Of a stretch of DNA of 64,000 bases, positions 43,752 to 55,782 are shown piece after piece. Every line of letters begins with the position of its first letter. The stretch's first letter is position 1. A model generated the notes under the pieces. That model ran no database searches. It was not told where the DNA came from and saw only the letters and a list, made by a program, of their open reading frames with translations. The stretch comes from Spodoptera frugiperda (lineage: Eukaryota; Arthropoda; Insecta; Lepidoptera; Noctuidae), in NCBI RefSeq assembly GCF_023101765.2, contig NC_064240.1:1612001-1676000 (forward strand), written 5' to 3'. The position numbers and the translations under genes are program-made.

Positions 43752-44393
43752 TCTACACTAATATTATAAAGAGGAAAACTTTGTTTGTTTGTAATGTTTG
43801 TTTGTTTGTTTGGTTGTAACGAATAGGCTCAAAAACTACTGGACCGATTTTAAAAATTCTTTCACCATTCGAAAGCTACATTATCCACGAGTAACATAGG
43901 CTATATTTTATTTTGGAAAAAAATAGGGTTCCGTGAGATATTTGGATTTTTCGGACACAAACTGAAAAAAATCAACCAAAAAGTTACTTATGCGTACGCT
44001 GCCTAAACTACAAAAGATAGAACCATAAAATGTTATAATTAATAGATCTTATAAATATCTACAAAAAAGTCCGCGACACACTATACCTATCTATTCGAGT
44101 GAGGCACAACAAAATTTCTATTTAAAAATCTTGATTTTTTTTGTACTACATTTAAATGTTTATTTTACATCATGTACAATCCTTATCAAAATAAATTATT
44201 TCATCAATAAGTACAGTTTATGTTGATAATATTTGGTCTTTGAATATTAAATTTGGACGTTTAATTTTAGTTGTGGTCAAATTAAAATACTAGGATTTCT
44301 GCTGCACGGCCCGTTGCGAGTGGACGTCGCCAGGCCAGGGGTGCGCGTGCGGGAGAGGGGTGTTTAGATCTATGAGTAAGGTACCCGCGCGGC
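43752..44393 (+). mobile_element. Helitron-like element, 5' end and body
   Basis: It starts TCTACACTAATATTATAAAG after an A, has a (TTTG)n run (43782-43812), then 'actactggaccgattttaaa' and 'tgcgtacgctgcctaaacta', words common in moth Helitrons. It ends in a GC-rich block (44303-44395: cgagtggacgtcgccaggcc). A clear CTAG end was not found. It may be one unit with the next element. Confidence 0.55.
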
Positions 44394-44875
44394 TCATATT
44401 TAATATTATAAATACGAAAGTAACTCTGTCTGTCTGTCTGTTACGCTTACGCCGTTACGCCTAAACCAGTAAACCAGCACATTTTGATGAAATTTGGTAC
44501 AGAGATAGAATAAACAACATAGACTACTTTTTATTGCAAAAAAATAGGAGAGTGGGTAAATAGGGGATGAATAGTCATATGGAAATTAGCCATTTTTAAA
44601 GCTGTAACATAGGGGAGAGTGGGTAAAAATAGGGGATGAATGGTCATATGGAAATTCGCCATTTTTAAAGCTGTAACATAGGGGAGAGTTGGTAAAAATA
44701 GGGGATGAATGTGAAAATTCGTCATTTTTAAAGTTGTAACAGTGAAACTTTGTATTTAGACACTTAATGGGGAACGAAAGAACATAGGCTTATAGCGAAT
44801 AAAAAGGGTAGAAGGCGTTTTAATTTTGACCACCAACCACGCGGACGAAGTCGCGGGCAATATATCATAAGTTAG
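44394..44875 (+). mobile_element. Helitron-like element with three internal tandem units
   Basis: 'tcatatttaatattataaat' + acgaaagtaac, a TCTG run, 'attttgatgaaatttggtac', three tandem units of 65-69 bp, then the 3' block 'cacgcggacgaagtcgcggg' and 'ataagTTAG' before T, where CTAG has one change. It may be nested in or fused to the preceding element. Confidence 0.6.
44544..44740 (+). repeat. Three tandem units of 65-69 bp
   Basis: The units begin 'ataggggagagtgggtaaa' near 44544, 44609 and 44678 and end 'catttttaaagctgtaac'. The third lacks the 'ggtcatatg' part. It creates a repetitive 64-codon minus frame that is not a gene. Confidence 0.9.
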
Positions 44876-46299
44876 TAGGTATACAGACGAGGAAATCTGT
44901 AGGTATAGAACCTTTTTCTTTTACCAAAAATATGCCTGTTTCTGGTGTCGCAATACGGCATACGCATTGTGCTGTTTTTTCTTCGATATTTTATAGCAAT
45001 ATCTGTTGTTCTTGTGTTATAACGGTGTAAGGTATTATGTTTTAAGGCATTTTATAAAGGTTTTGGCCGTTTTGTACTGAAGGAATTTTCCAAAAAGTAT
45101 AGTGAGATTTTGCAGATATTTTCTTTACCAGAAAATTCTATGTCGAACGGACTGGATTCAATTTTGGATATGGTCTGGTTTTAATAATGTAGTTATGTAT
45201 TTTTTTCAAAAGCTTAATAAATATTTCTATTTAATGAAACTGATGAACAATGCAAGTACAATTCACAATAAATCCCAAAGAAATTTCAAAGAATTAAGTA
45301 GCAAAGTTTTACTTAACTAGAATGTCACAATAGCTTTTAACTAGAGGTACATAATAGCAAATTGCACGTTCATTGTTCCAAAGGTAAAGAAAGGGTCACC
45401 TTTAAAAACTCATTAAAACCTACTTATATCAAAATGAGCTTGGCTTTTGAACTTTTTAATAAAATGCACTGCATTGTATTTTCAAAGAAATAATGATTGC
45501 TCCTTTCAAGTTTTATCAATTGAATTATTGCCAATGAATCTCTTTATACTGAGCTATCTAAGGCAAGCTATTAAAGGTTACAATGATACAATCAGTGCTA
45601 TTTTTGAGATAGCTAACACAATGGTGTTTTATACAGGCAGGTTTAAAATACATGTACGATTTATGACCACCAGGACACTGGTCCTTCCACTGGGAAACGA
45701 CACTCATAATAATGTATATGAATGACAGCCAAGACGGTCTTCGAACTTTATATCCTCTAGGAGACACATTAAAATAATAGTACACACATCAAGCTATGCA
45801 AAACCAATATAAGCTGACCGTTGAATGTGCGGAGAGATCGTTCAAAGCCAGACCATGATAAACTGGACACTTGTAGCTTAAAATGTAGCTACATAAAGCT
45901 ACAAAGCGAAAACGATAGCAATGGAGTTTTAATCAATGTTCTAACAGCAGTTCCAGTTTAGAATCAACATTTATCCGTGACAGAAAAGTGTCGAAACAAA
46001 GTTGTGCCTCGAAAACGGATTACCAAATACCAGCTAGAATCGGCAATAGAATTTTCGGAAGCTCAACTTGTGTGATTTCCTACGGTCGGACGAGTTCGTG
46101 GTGTAAGTTAGACAGAATGAATAAGGTTTATTTTCGAACACTTTACGGAGGGTAATTTCGACTATCAATTGTAGAATTCAAAGTCGTAAGTTGGTTTGTA
46201 GTGACAGAGATTAAGTCATGCGTGGGTTTCATAGTGAAATCGTGCACATGATTTTAATTCAATTATAATATCTGTAAACCCTGGTCGACGTCTGTTTGT
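44876..46299. other. AT-rich spacer, 1.4 kb
   Basis: A frame without start codon runs open for about 78 codons at 45917-46150. It contains 'cgtggtgtaagttag', a possible donor, but no acceptor or recognised protein. Frames at 45447 and 45558 overlap each other on opposite strands. No gene is called. Confidence 0.4.
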
Positions 46300-46445
46300 T
46301 CCGGAGCTACGGACAACGTAACAGGTTACCGGGGTTCTAGTCCAAAGCAGAAGAAGGAACGGGGTGGTTTATAATCAGTAACAGTCTGACGCTCCGTCTC
46401 ACCTCACACTAGGCGGGAGCAGTCATTTTCCTACCTTAAAAAAGG
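46300..46445 (+). repeat. SINE-C copy
   Basis: 'ccggagctacggacaacgta', 'ggaacggggtggtttataat', 'cgctccgtctcacctcacac', 'cttaaaaaa'. Diverged; no exact target duplication. Confidence 0.8.
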
Positions 46446-46839
46446 GCTGTTCTGTTCCTTGGTCACAGGATAAGCATTGAGATACAAATGCTGCAAGAGG
46501 ATAAAGATTTGCAAATTAAACTGGAACCTCCTATCGTTAACCGCAATAACCATTTTACCAAGTATAATGTTAAGCTTTAATATTAATTTTAAGACGTTAA
46601 AAATATATAAAGCGTTTAGGAAATATTAAATGGCGGAAAATTTGGGAAGGCCAAATCTCTATGGAGATGATGAGAATTCTTTAGTGGAAGGGATAATGAT
46701 GGCGGTTGCGTTAATTTCAGATCACGTTTCTCATTAATTTCAAGCAAATATTTTATTACCATAGCTGTTTCCTTCCAAGTAGGTACCACGCTGTTGTTTA
46801 TATCACAGAAATGGCTTTACCCATTTTACCAGTATTTAG
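46446..46839. other. AT-rich spacer
   Basis: Nothing recognised. Confidence 0.5.
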
Positions 46840-47226
46840 GGGGTTTTCTGCCAAAGATTTGCTATGCTACGTTGCTGTTGATGCATTTGGCTTCCAACAA
46901 TCATATTCATTGGTACACATAACTTAGCACTGATGGAAGTGTTCAATTAAAATATGATTTTTTTTTACATGAAAAGATGCGTGCTGTGATTACGTGTTAT
47001 GGATTTGTGCTATGGATGCATGCTATAGATTTGAGCCTTAGATGCGTGCTATGGATGGTTTCTCTACTATCGATACATCGCATAATTGAGTTGCGCATCT
47101 TTCTCGTGCGGCGCCACATCATCATAGCACATCTTACTCACACCACTATATAGCTTAGTATCAGTGGAAACGGTCACATATTTTCACAGCTGCATCACAT
47201 AGCACATCTCTGGTAGAAAAGGATTC
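46840..47226. mobile_element. MITE-1 copy, full length, diverged
   Basis: The left end 'ggggttttctgccaaagatt' is followed by 'tgctatgctacgttgctgtt' and 'aatcatattcattggtacac'. The right end is 'catagcacatctctggtaga' + aaagg. The centre contains repeated 'gtgctatggatg' words (46981-47060), a local low-order repeat also hinted at in the copy at 846 (ctatagcac). Confidence 0.7.
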
Positions 47227-48019
47227 TTAGAAGTGACTGGTATTTCTTCTGACGTGTGAAAATTTATTTCTTTGAAAGAGTACAAGTTTCAAATTAGATT
47301 TTCGAGTTAGAATTATTCTAAAACCTTTAGAAAAATACTGGTATCCAATACAATGTGCCATTGACATTTTAATGTTCCCAAATTAGTGTCTTGTTAACAA
47401 GAATCAATTTGGCCAAATTGAACAGCTTCACATTTATACTTTCTAAGCACATAATTGCTTACGCTTCAAAAAGGGTTATACCCATTATAACCGAGAATTT
47501 TCTTCAAATTATTTCTTTTTCGTACGTGTGTTAATTGCCCTCTTTGCCACGAACATTTTAACTTCAAAGTAACCGAATACGGTCGTCCATTTTATTTTAA
47601 GCTGTATCGGAGTTGGTAAGCAAATGTTTGCTAGTGAAATGGTTTCTTAGGGAGCTCTGTCAACGTAAAGGTCGCACTCACGGTGAATGACAACTCTTTT
47701 AAAAACATGGACCCTTATCAAGTGTCGTGACGTCCCTACTGAAGGTATTTTTGATCTGAATATTCTGAATGTTTGACAATGAATGAGGTGACATCTGAGG
47801 TGCCTTTTTGGGGTCTTTGACGTATATCTAACATTTTCCTGTTTTGAATGAATGTCTTGAATGAATGAATTTTTATATTCTCAAATGTTGTCTGCGAAGT
47901 TTGGAATTCAGTTCGAGATGTAGAAAAAATAGTGTTAAGTTATCTTGTAATATTAAATTGTAGGTATTTAGTCAGTCTTTGGTAATAGGTTTGCTGTCAT
48001 TACAGAATGGTAACAGCGT
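47227..48019. other. AT-rich spacer
   Basis: At 47493-47630 a frame of about 46 codons runs into a GTAAGC donor, but no acceptor precedes it. No gene called. Confidence 0.4.
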
Positions 48020-48132
48020 ACAAATTAAAGGCACCGTTAACCGACGAGCATGCATTAAAAGACTGGTGACTGTTAACAAGTAAGAATCGTAGCTATTGGC
48101 GTTCCATTGCCTCTCTTTACCCCCAGTTATAA
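48020..48132 (+). repeat. LINE-A 3' end fragment
   Basis: 'gttaaccgacgagcatgcat' + taaaagactgg (coding words NRRACIKRL), 'attggcgttccattgcctct' and 'ttacccccagttataaggta'. A stop (aagtaa) has arisen after VTVN. Confidence 0.75.
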
Positions 48133-49578
48133 GGTACATAGCTCAGGTCTGCTTTTTCACAATCAGTAAATTGTAACGTAGTGTCGGATATAAAATATTT
48201 TAATTTTTACTCAATAGTTATTGTGTAACGATTCTCTCAATAAGTTAATAAAAACCACAGGTGTGTTATTATTAATCCTGGATTCGGCAGCTCATCGAAT
48301 AAATAACAATAAAATTAATTAATTTGCAATTCATAATTATTATTGTGTATCAGAAATTTATCGCAAATCAATGAACTGGTCAATATTGTGAGTAAAATTA
48401 AATGATTTTCCATTTTTGAGCCTAATTTATTCGATAGTGAATTTGCATATTTGATTGTTACAGATGCTCAGAATTATTAATTAACCTTTTGTAGGTACAA
48501 TGAGCAACTGTTTTAAACATCGCTCTAGATTTTTTTTTATATTACATTAAGCTGATTCGATTATATGCTACAAACCACTACAAAGGCGCTTGTAGGCACC
48601 GATTCCTATCTGTGCTCGTAAGTTGTACCATGGCCAGAACATCCTCCTCCATTCCTCGCACATATCCGCGCGCTCAATATGCCTCATGTAAGTCTACTCC
48701 GACTGTGATCTAGGTATTCGTCGAGCTCAAGTGTTTGCCTAAGCTTTTGTGAAAGCGTCTAGTATATACAAATGGTCTTACTCCTTAATACTGCATAAAA
48801 AATCATAAATTCATCCGACTCTCAATTGCTTAACCTCTTCTTCTTCGTTTTGTTGTACATCCTGCTTGGTAGTCCCCATCTCTCCGTCTTTTCTCATAAT
48901 TTGGTAATAGCATTCTAACCCAAAATACAATTTGGAGCAAACTGCACTTTACTAATCAGTGAAAATAGCTTTAAAGCAAATTATGTTCACAAAACAATAT
49001 TGCTTGCAGTCCATATAATAAACTACATTCTCTAAATTAAATTTTAAGTCCACTGCATTGCGGTATAAATTCGTAGAAAATCTCATTGCTACACTTGAAA
49101 TTAATTTTAAAGATTAAATTGCTATATTACTCTGCACTATTGCAGTAATATTCCTGGCTTGTCGATAAACACCATTAGTTGGATCCTTAAGACATGAAAC
49201 GTTGAGTAGTTGATGCACCATTTTTATTTGAGTAACTAAATGCTCGCTTCGTGGAAATGGAACCTTCTCTTTCAAATATTTGCTATCTCATTTCGAAACC
49301 TAATACGAAAACCTTTGTCCTTGTCGTAAAATAATATTTTCTTTAAGACAAGTTTGCTTTTGGAGTTGATGGAATGGCTGCGTTAATAGTGATAATATTT
49401 CCTTGTCAATGACCTTGGAATCGGCACGTTTAAAATTGTAAGTAAACCTATTCTAAGAAAAGAAATTGGTGTTTGTTTTTTCAGTACTTAGTGGTAATGT
49501 TGAACAAAGTACAATTTAGATCAGAATTCGAGTTCAATCTCTGTATTTTAAAAAAGCGTGATAGTTTTAAATGTAGGA
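48133..49578. other. AT-rich spacer, 1.45 kb
   Basis: A GC-balanced block at 48585-48760 reads protein-like on the minus strand in short pieces, but every frame is broken. It may be a decayed retroelement coding region. A good acceptor (ttttttcag, ends 49484) opens about 30 codons that run into SINE-C, with no good donor. Nothing firm. Confidence 0.4.
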
Positions 49579-49655
49579 CTTTTTTTAAGGGTGGAAAACA
49601 TCCTTTCAGTGTCAGACTCTTACTGATTAAAAATCACCCCGTACCTACTTTTCAA
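49579..49655 (-). repeat. SINE-C fragment with internal deletion
   Basis: On the + strand a T-run and 'aagggtggaaaacatccttt' are joined directly to 'cagtgtcagactcttactga' and 'atcaccccgtacctactttt'. The 'ctcccgccttgggcgagg' part is missing. Confidence 0.7.
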
Positions 49656-50103
49656 GGTTCTATTAATATGTAGAAGTTTATATGTTTTTTTAATGGCGCA
49701 ATATGTACCATAAAATGAATAAATATAACATTATGTGTACAATAAAGTAAGTAAAATGAGCAAATATTATATTTTGTGCAGACTTATCAGAAGCCTTTTA
49801 TAAACGCAAACTAATAAACGTAGTTTACCTTTATACGTTGCACGTGACTTAAGAAATATTCATTTTATTTACACGCTATATATGTATGTATATATCTATC
49901 TCACTTAATATTATGTACAACAACATTATGTATATGAGAGTTAAAACACAGCTTTAACAGATTTTCCAGAGTTTACTACATGTTCTTTAAAAGGAATTCT
50001 TTGTTCAACATTTATTAACTTTATATCTACTCACTTTGCTCTATTCAAGTTGATCTCAAGAGAGATAAGTATTGTCACGTCAAAGTATTGTATCTTGAGC
50101 GGA
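49656..50103. other. AT-rich spacer
   Basis: No feature recognised. Confidence 0.5.
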
Positions 50104-50832
50104 AAGATGAATGGTGTTCAAGTATTGACAGTATCGGGCCATCGCATCGAAGTACCATTGTAACGTTTGTAAAGTCTTTGTAAACGTTGCTGTGCCCTGA
50201 GGGACTCCTGTACTTTAAAAGGTAGGCCATTTGAGACTTGTTTAAATATTTTTTAAATCCTTTATTAACAGGTTTTTAATGTAAAAATGAATTGTGTTCC
50301 AGTATTGACAGTATCGGGCCATCGATTCAAAGTACCATTGTAACGTTTGTAAAGTCTTTGTAAACGTTTCTGTGCCCTGAAAGACTCCTATACTTTAAAA
50401 GGCAGACCATTTGAGACCCGTTTGCGTTTTTGAATAATTTTTAAAATCCTTTATTAACAGGTTTTTGATGTAAAAATGAATATTGTTTAAGTATTGATAG
50501 CATCAGGCCTTCGCATAAGAGTACCATTGTAACGTTTGAATGATCTCCTTGTAATCGTGTTTGTGCCCTGAGGAACTCCTGTACTTTATAAGGCGATTTG
50601 AAATTTGTTTGAGTATTTTTAAAATCTTTTATTAACGGGATTTTAACCTAAAGATGAATTGTGTTCAAGTATTGACAGGATCACGCCATCGCGTAGTACC
50701 ATTGTACTGTTAGGATCATCTATTTGTGAGCGTGTTTTTATGCCCTGAGGAACTCCGGCTAAGAGTGTAAGATAGGAACAGTTTTAGACTTCGTTTGATA
50801 TTTAGATTATATTTTTAATCCTTTGTTATGAA
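50104..50832 (+). repeat. Tandem array, four units of about 180 bp
   Basis: The units start at about 50104, 50285, 50473 and 50651 (period 180, 189, 178). Each carries 'tattgacagtatcgggccat', 'agtaccattgtaacgtttg', 'gtgccctga..gactcctgta' and 'aatcctttattaacagg' words, with more change in units 3 and 4. Units 1 and 2 share a dyad, AACGTTTGTAAAG t CTTTGTAAACGTT (50162-50188, 50342-50368). It pairs fully in RNA if G-U pairs are allowed, and is broken in units 3 and 4. No conserved frame. Confidence 0.9.
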
Positions 50833-50974
50833 GTAACTAAGATCTAGGTGTATATCATAGACTGGTATCGATATTTTAAATAGACAACTAAAGTTAGTAA
50901 AAATTATAAATATGACAATGAATGATGCTTGATAAAAGTCTTTGTTGCATTTGTAAAATTGATGCTAATGTTAA

Positions 50975-51310
50975 TTAAATAGTAATACAAAGTTAAAATC
51001 CAATTCAAAGCATTTATTTCAATTAACCCTTAACTAGGCACTTTATAAACGTCAAATTGAATTATCCGTCAGTGAAGCTAGGTGCTCGTTCCAAAGTGTA
51101 GCTTCGAATGGAGAAGAACGAAACCAAGAAACTTCATAGTTACTATTTCGAGATACGGTGTTGAACAGGTAAATAGAAAATAATTTGATGTGATAACAAT
51201 CGCTATATTCATTAATTGATTGTTCCCCAAATCAAATAAACAAAGTATTGTTATTGGAAAAGTTTCTGATAACAAAGTAATAACATAAGAAGTTTTCGGA
51301 CAATACACAA
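50975..51310 (-). repeat. LINE-B 3' end, copy 2
   Basis: On the minus strand a 76-codon frame ends FLGFVLLHSKLHFGTST and stop. It continues 'cgagcacctagcttcactga' and 'tttgacgtttataaagtgcc', then 'ttgaaataaatgctttgaat'. It matches 13700-13965 over the C-terminus and 3' UTR. The frame has no intact upstream domain. Confidence 0.65.
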
Positions 51311-52650
51311 CAATTGGCTCGTAAAAGAAACAACCATAAGATTTGTTATTTATGAGTAAACACGTACTTATTTGTACGAGAACATGAAATAACTCAAATC
51401 CCTACACAAAAAACAAACGCTTTTCTCATTCGTATTTTCAATATGACTGCCACAAACTCCCAATGCAGTCATTATAAAGAAAGCCTCAGAAGTACAATAA
51501 GAAACGTTTCGTGACGTCATTCCGAGGAAATGTATCTATTGTGAGCCGTTCATGCGGACTCCAGTCACGTTTTAAAACTGATCCCCTCTCCCAGGACTAA
51601 AAGAAAAAAGAAAAAAAAAACTGCGAAGTTTTTTAAACCAAGCATCGGTTTGTTTTCGCATACTGAATTCATTTCACGGCTTTTTTGAGTTGTAAAGCTA
51701 CATACATAAATACTATTTGAAGCCTTTTTTAGGTCTATATGCACGTAGGTACTAATTTTTTACTAGTTCGTCCGAAGGATGCTGTATGAAAATATAATGG
51801 ACTGATTTCTTATTTTTTATGGGAACGCGGATGAAGGTTGAATTTCAAGTAGCTTACTCGGATGATGTGATTGTTTTTCGTTTGAATTCTTATTTTTAGG
51901 TAATATCGTTATCGTTTTTCATGCTAAATAGAAAAAGTGGGTTTATTTATTTTTTCCTTGTTTTTTTTATTACTTTTATCTTAATAAACTAGTAATCTCG
52001 AAATAATTCAGTTCAAAATTATAAAACAATAAAAAAAGGAAAATAAAGGTAGTTTCACTACCTCACTATAAAGAAAAAAAAACATTAAAAGTAACTCAGA
52101 ATATAAAACAGTTTTGTTTCGTAAACTCGACTTTAAACATATGATTCCGTGTTAAACAACCGCATATCCTAAGCACAAAACATTGATCCGACGAGCCAAT
52201 CTCTCTCAGCTCCCAATTTTGGTTAAATCTTGAGATAAAATAAAGTCGTATTTCAACCGTGTACAGCTCAATCGATACCAGACATAGCCCGTTACATCCG
52301 AATCGAACACACGTGCCAAGTTTCTCATTTAGATCGAAATCAAAGAAAATAAATACTCGAGTTTCTTTAGAAAACATAGATACGTGAGTCGTACACGGTA
52401 TGGTGAAGAAAAAGTAAGAAAAACCTGTTCGTGTTGATAACTTTGGCCCAAGTTCTAGGCCAAAAGTTAGTCAAGAAGCTGTAAGTAAGGTTATTACGAA
52501 GAATACCCCAACTGACTCGGAAAAATGTGTTATGATGTAATGGGCGAAGTTTCTTAAGAAATTGATGTTAGGGAGGTAGGTATCTTAAAAGTCATAATTG
52601 CATTTGTTCACTGACTTTCTTGGTAGGAGTTGATTTTGTTTAAAGCTTTG
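51311..52650. other. AT-rich spacer, 1.3 kb
   Basis: A 93-codon minus frame at 52096-52377 has no recognised motif. 'actagttcgtccgaagg' at 51765 may be an inverted Helitron end remnant. No gene called. Confidence 0.4.
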
Positions 52651-52829
52651 CTTTTTTTTTAAGGGGGAAAATCATCCAATCACTTCTCTCGTCTTGGGCA
52701 TGGCGAGAGGGAGTGTCAGACTCTTACTGACTAAAAACCACCCCGTTCCTACTCCTGCTTTTCAAGCGGGAGCCTCGGTAAACCCGTTAGATATTCTGCA
52801 GTTCCGGATCAGGCATCAGCGCTACTGGG
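52651..52829 (-). repeat. SINE-C copy, long form
   Basis: On the + strand a T9 run, 'aagggggaaaatcatccaat', 'gtcttgggcatggcgagagg', 'ccgttcctactcctgctttt', 'gggagcctcggtaaacccgt', and the extended 5' end 'ccggatcaggcatcagcgct' + actgggc. Confidence 0.85.
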
Positions 52830-53305
52830 CGCTGTGTTGTTCTGACGGGAAATTAGGAGAAGATTTTCTTATTTTATCTAAGAATAAATTACATAATTAT
52901 GGCTTAACACGTCAACCGCCACTGGTAAGTGATGACCGACGCTTAGCGGAGTAATTGCCTTCAGCAGTTTTCTTTCGGCAGTTATTGCTTTAAAAATATT
53001 GCAAGAAACGACGTACTGCTTTTTGAAAAATAAACAAGCGTCGCAGATATCGCTATAACATAAAAACGTCTGATAGGTCTGTGATTCAGACAGACGTCAA
53101 CATGTTCAATCTACCAAATACCTTTTATATTACACTTTGAACTCTCAGCTTTTGTAATAAAGTATAAAATCTATTGACAGATTCGAATAGATTGCTGTGC
53201 TATATACCAAAGATAGTATTTCTTTTTTCTATGGATCTATATATGACGCTAGTTATGATAGTCTTCTTCTTAGTCATAGGTTGTACACAGCCTTTATAAG
53301 GTCTA
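52830..53305. other. Spacer
   Basis: No gene or repeat recognised. Confidence 0.5.
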
Positions 53306-53420
53306 TTCCCTTAGTTAGAGTTTGCTTTACATTTAAAGTAATCGAAAAGAGAGCGCATTCGGTGCTCTCATTGGCCAGCTCGAATAAATCAACCAAGGAT
53401 ACTGTTCACCGCGTTGGAGA
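53306..53420. mobile_element. MITE-2 copy, left half
   Basis: 'cccttagttagagtttgctt' + tacatttaaag, 'agagagcgcattcggtgctc' and 'tcattggccagctcgaataa' match the left half of the family. The right end is lost or scrambled. A 98-codon frame across it is not a gene. Confidence 0.6.
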
Positions 53421-54000
53421 ACGCCAACGAATTCTTTTGCGCTTGACTTTTCTTGTATCACCAGCCGCTATATGGAGTCTTCGTTTCTGGTGATATGTCT
53501 GAAAAGCTTGAAGGTTCATATTAATACAGTCGACGAAATTATGATATTAGATTGATATATGAATAATAAATGAACGTCAAACGCATAGTATAAACTCCAA
53601 ACTATATACGTGTCACAACTGAAAACTACATTATAGAATCTTCTACTTAGCAGTCATCACTTCACTATAACTACAAAATTCGATTAAACTTCATTTAAAA
53701 TGAAGTGCACAAGTTTGCTTATCAACAGCTAAGCCGAGGAGTTACTTAATGTTGGAGCAAATCATTAGTGAGTTCAACAACGCAGATCTTATGGATTAAA
53801 GTTCTTAATCAAAATTCATTAAAGTTTGAAGAACTTTGTTATTGAACTAGTGCTGTGGTATTTGGTTTTTGTGTTGAATTATTGATAGTGTTTGATAGTT
53901 TGTTGCAAAGGCGATGCAGAGTATTCATTTATTTTTGTCTCCTTTGTGATAAATCATAAATCGAAAAATATAATCTTAGAGTTTGTATTTGTGTGTATCT
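53421..54000. other. AT-rich spacer
   Basis: No feature recognised. Confidence 0.5.
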
Positions 54001-54123
54001 TTGTTAGTCAAACACGTCAAAATTGGGATGAAATTTGGAACAGGGGTAGATTATGGTTTGGAATAACACATAGGATACTTTTTATCCCACAGGACCGCGG
54101 GCGAAGTCGCTGGCAGAAGCTAG
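54001..54123 (+). mobile_element. Helitron 3' part
   Basis: 'cacgtcaaaattgggatgaa', 'ggggtagattatggtttgga', 'ataacacataggatactttt', the CG-rich block 'aggaccgcgggcgaagtcgc' and the end 'tggcagaagCTAG' (54120-54123) before T. The 5' end was not found. Confidence 0.7.
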
Positions 54124-55361
54124 TATAAATCCCACTATAGGTATTTACCACTATACAAATAATCTAACCATTGTCTCTCTGACTGAAGGGATAACCTCAA
54201 CAAACATTAAGTTTAATTTAGAGCTGCATTTTCTTAAGTTAACTCTAGTCTTTGCAGAAGAATTAGCATTTGGTTACATAAGATAATGTAACAAAATGTC
54301 CAAAGTCCCATCCAACAGAACTGTTTAAAACTGCACCAAGCTAATTTATTTCACCCACTAGTTTTAATCACGGTAATTATTCCGAGTAAGAAGCCTGAAG
54401 GCTCAATTTTCCGGTTGCAGATTCTGCTAAATGTGGTTCATAAATCTTGATACTTTCCTCAACTTGCTATCGTAAAAAGGACCTTATGACTTCCACTTTG
54501 TCTTGCATGTTTCCTGTCCCTATTTGAATCGTACATGAAGTGGGTAGTTCTCGTTTTGTCTGATGGAACGGGAGCTGAGTTCGTTGACCTCAGGCTCTGA
54601 TGTATTCAACCGCATCGCATCTTGATTTGGAATCTAGGCAGACTACTATATTTGTGGAAGGTCTAGTTGGGGTCGGCTCTTTTTACGAATGGTTCTTAAG
54701 TAAAATCATTTTATTGATATCTTGTTTTTTAAGTTATATACTATGTTTTCGACTTTTTTTTGTATACGAATAAATTCTTCTTGATTATTTATATGAAACA
54801 ATATATACCACTATCAAACTAATTTTGTGTTGAGCAAAGAGTGTCATGTTTAATTTCAAGGTCAGGTAAAATATTATTAAGTATTTTCAGATAGAAAAAT
54901 TGGCTTTACATTTTTATTTTTGTGAAAAATATTCCATGACTGTCAAATAAAACCTTCCATTTTTAAGCTCCTAAATAATGCATTTGCATAACAAAACAAA
55001 AAAAATAAAAACGCATTCAAAGCAGAGACAGTGTCAAACTTTTGTCGTAGCTCGTAGAAACTCGAAACTATTATTAATATTAGCATGTATTTTATGTCAC
55101 AACGCTGTACCAAGGGGAGAGTGGTACCACCCACCCACGAACTTAGGTATGTTCGTCACTAATGAATGCTAAAATTAATGGCTGTAGTGTTGTTACCGTA
55201 AAGTTCTAACTTAACCTGCTTTTTAAGTTTATGACGCTATTTTTGGAGGGCGTTGGAGGTTTTAATTGGCTTGGTTTAATTGTGAAACATTAGTACTTTA
55301 GTTTTAGATGGAATTATCTTGTGTCTGTGGAGTTGAATTCTACATAAAATACATTTTTAGA
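54124..55361. other. AT-rich spacer, 1.2 kb
   Basis: Overlapping frames at 54943 (minus) and 54978 (plus) are mutual shadows. No recognised repeat. A GC-balanced stretch at 54535-54690 has no identifiable content. Confidence 0.4.
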
Positions 55362-55452
55362 GTGGGTAAAGTCATCAAATTTTAATAATTTCTGCCGCCT
55401 TGGGTGAGGTAAGAGGGAGTGTCAGACTCTTACTGACTAAAAACCACCCTAT
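55362..55452 (-). repeat. SINE-C 3' fragment
   Basis: On the + strand 'gccgccttgggtgaggtaag', 'agggagtgtcagactcttac' + tgactaaaaaccaccc. The part beyond 'ccgttcctac' is missing. Confidence 0.75.
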
Positions 55453-55782
55453 ACTCAAATTAATAATAATAATAACGGAAAACCGTTCTTACTTTAGTCT
55501 TAAATACTGAGCTTACATAGAGTACAAAACCAAACGAATTTAATTATCACCAAACAAAATTCGCAAAAATATGTTCCAATTAAAATATTTACATAGAATT
55601 ATGTAAATAAATGTATGTTTTCAAAGGTTTTCAGCCGTTAATAATTATGTAAACATTCATTAGTATGTTAGTATGTATATAGGTCCTGTGAGATCCAATT
55701 ATTTTGATATATGAAAAGTATTATGAAGAGTGGAAAACTCCTGAAAACATTTTTATAAAAATATTTTTCTGAAATGAAAATA

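Noticed and set aside
44531..44725. 64-codon repetitive minus frame
   Set aside because: Produced by the 65-69-bp tandem units in the Helitron-like element.
45917..46150. Open frame of about 78 codons with a GTAAGT-like site
   Set aside because: No start codon, acceptor or recognised motif. A run this long is expected by chance in six frames of 64 kb.
47493..47630. Exon-like frame meeting GTAAGC
   Set aside because: A plausible donor but no acceptor within the open part.
48585..48790. Protein-like minus-strand stretch
   Set aside because: Short readable pieces occur in all three frames, each broken by stops, and no family could be named.
50104..50832. CRISPR-like array
   Set aside because: The whole 180-bp unit repeats without unique spacers, and the genome is eukaryotic.
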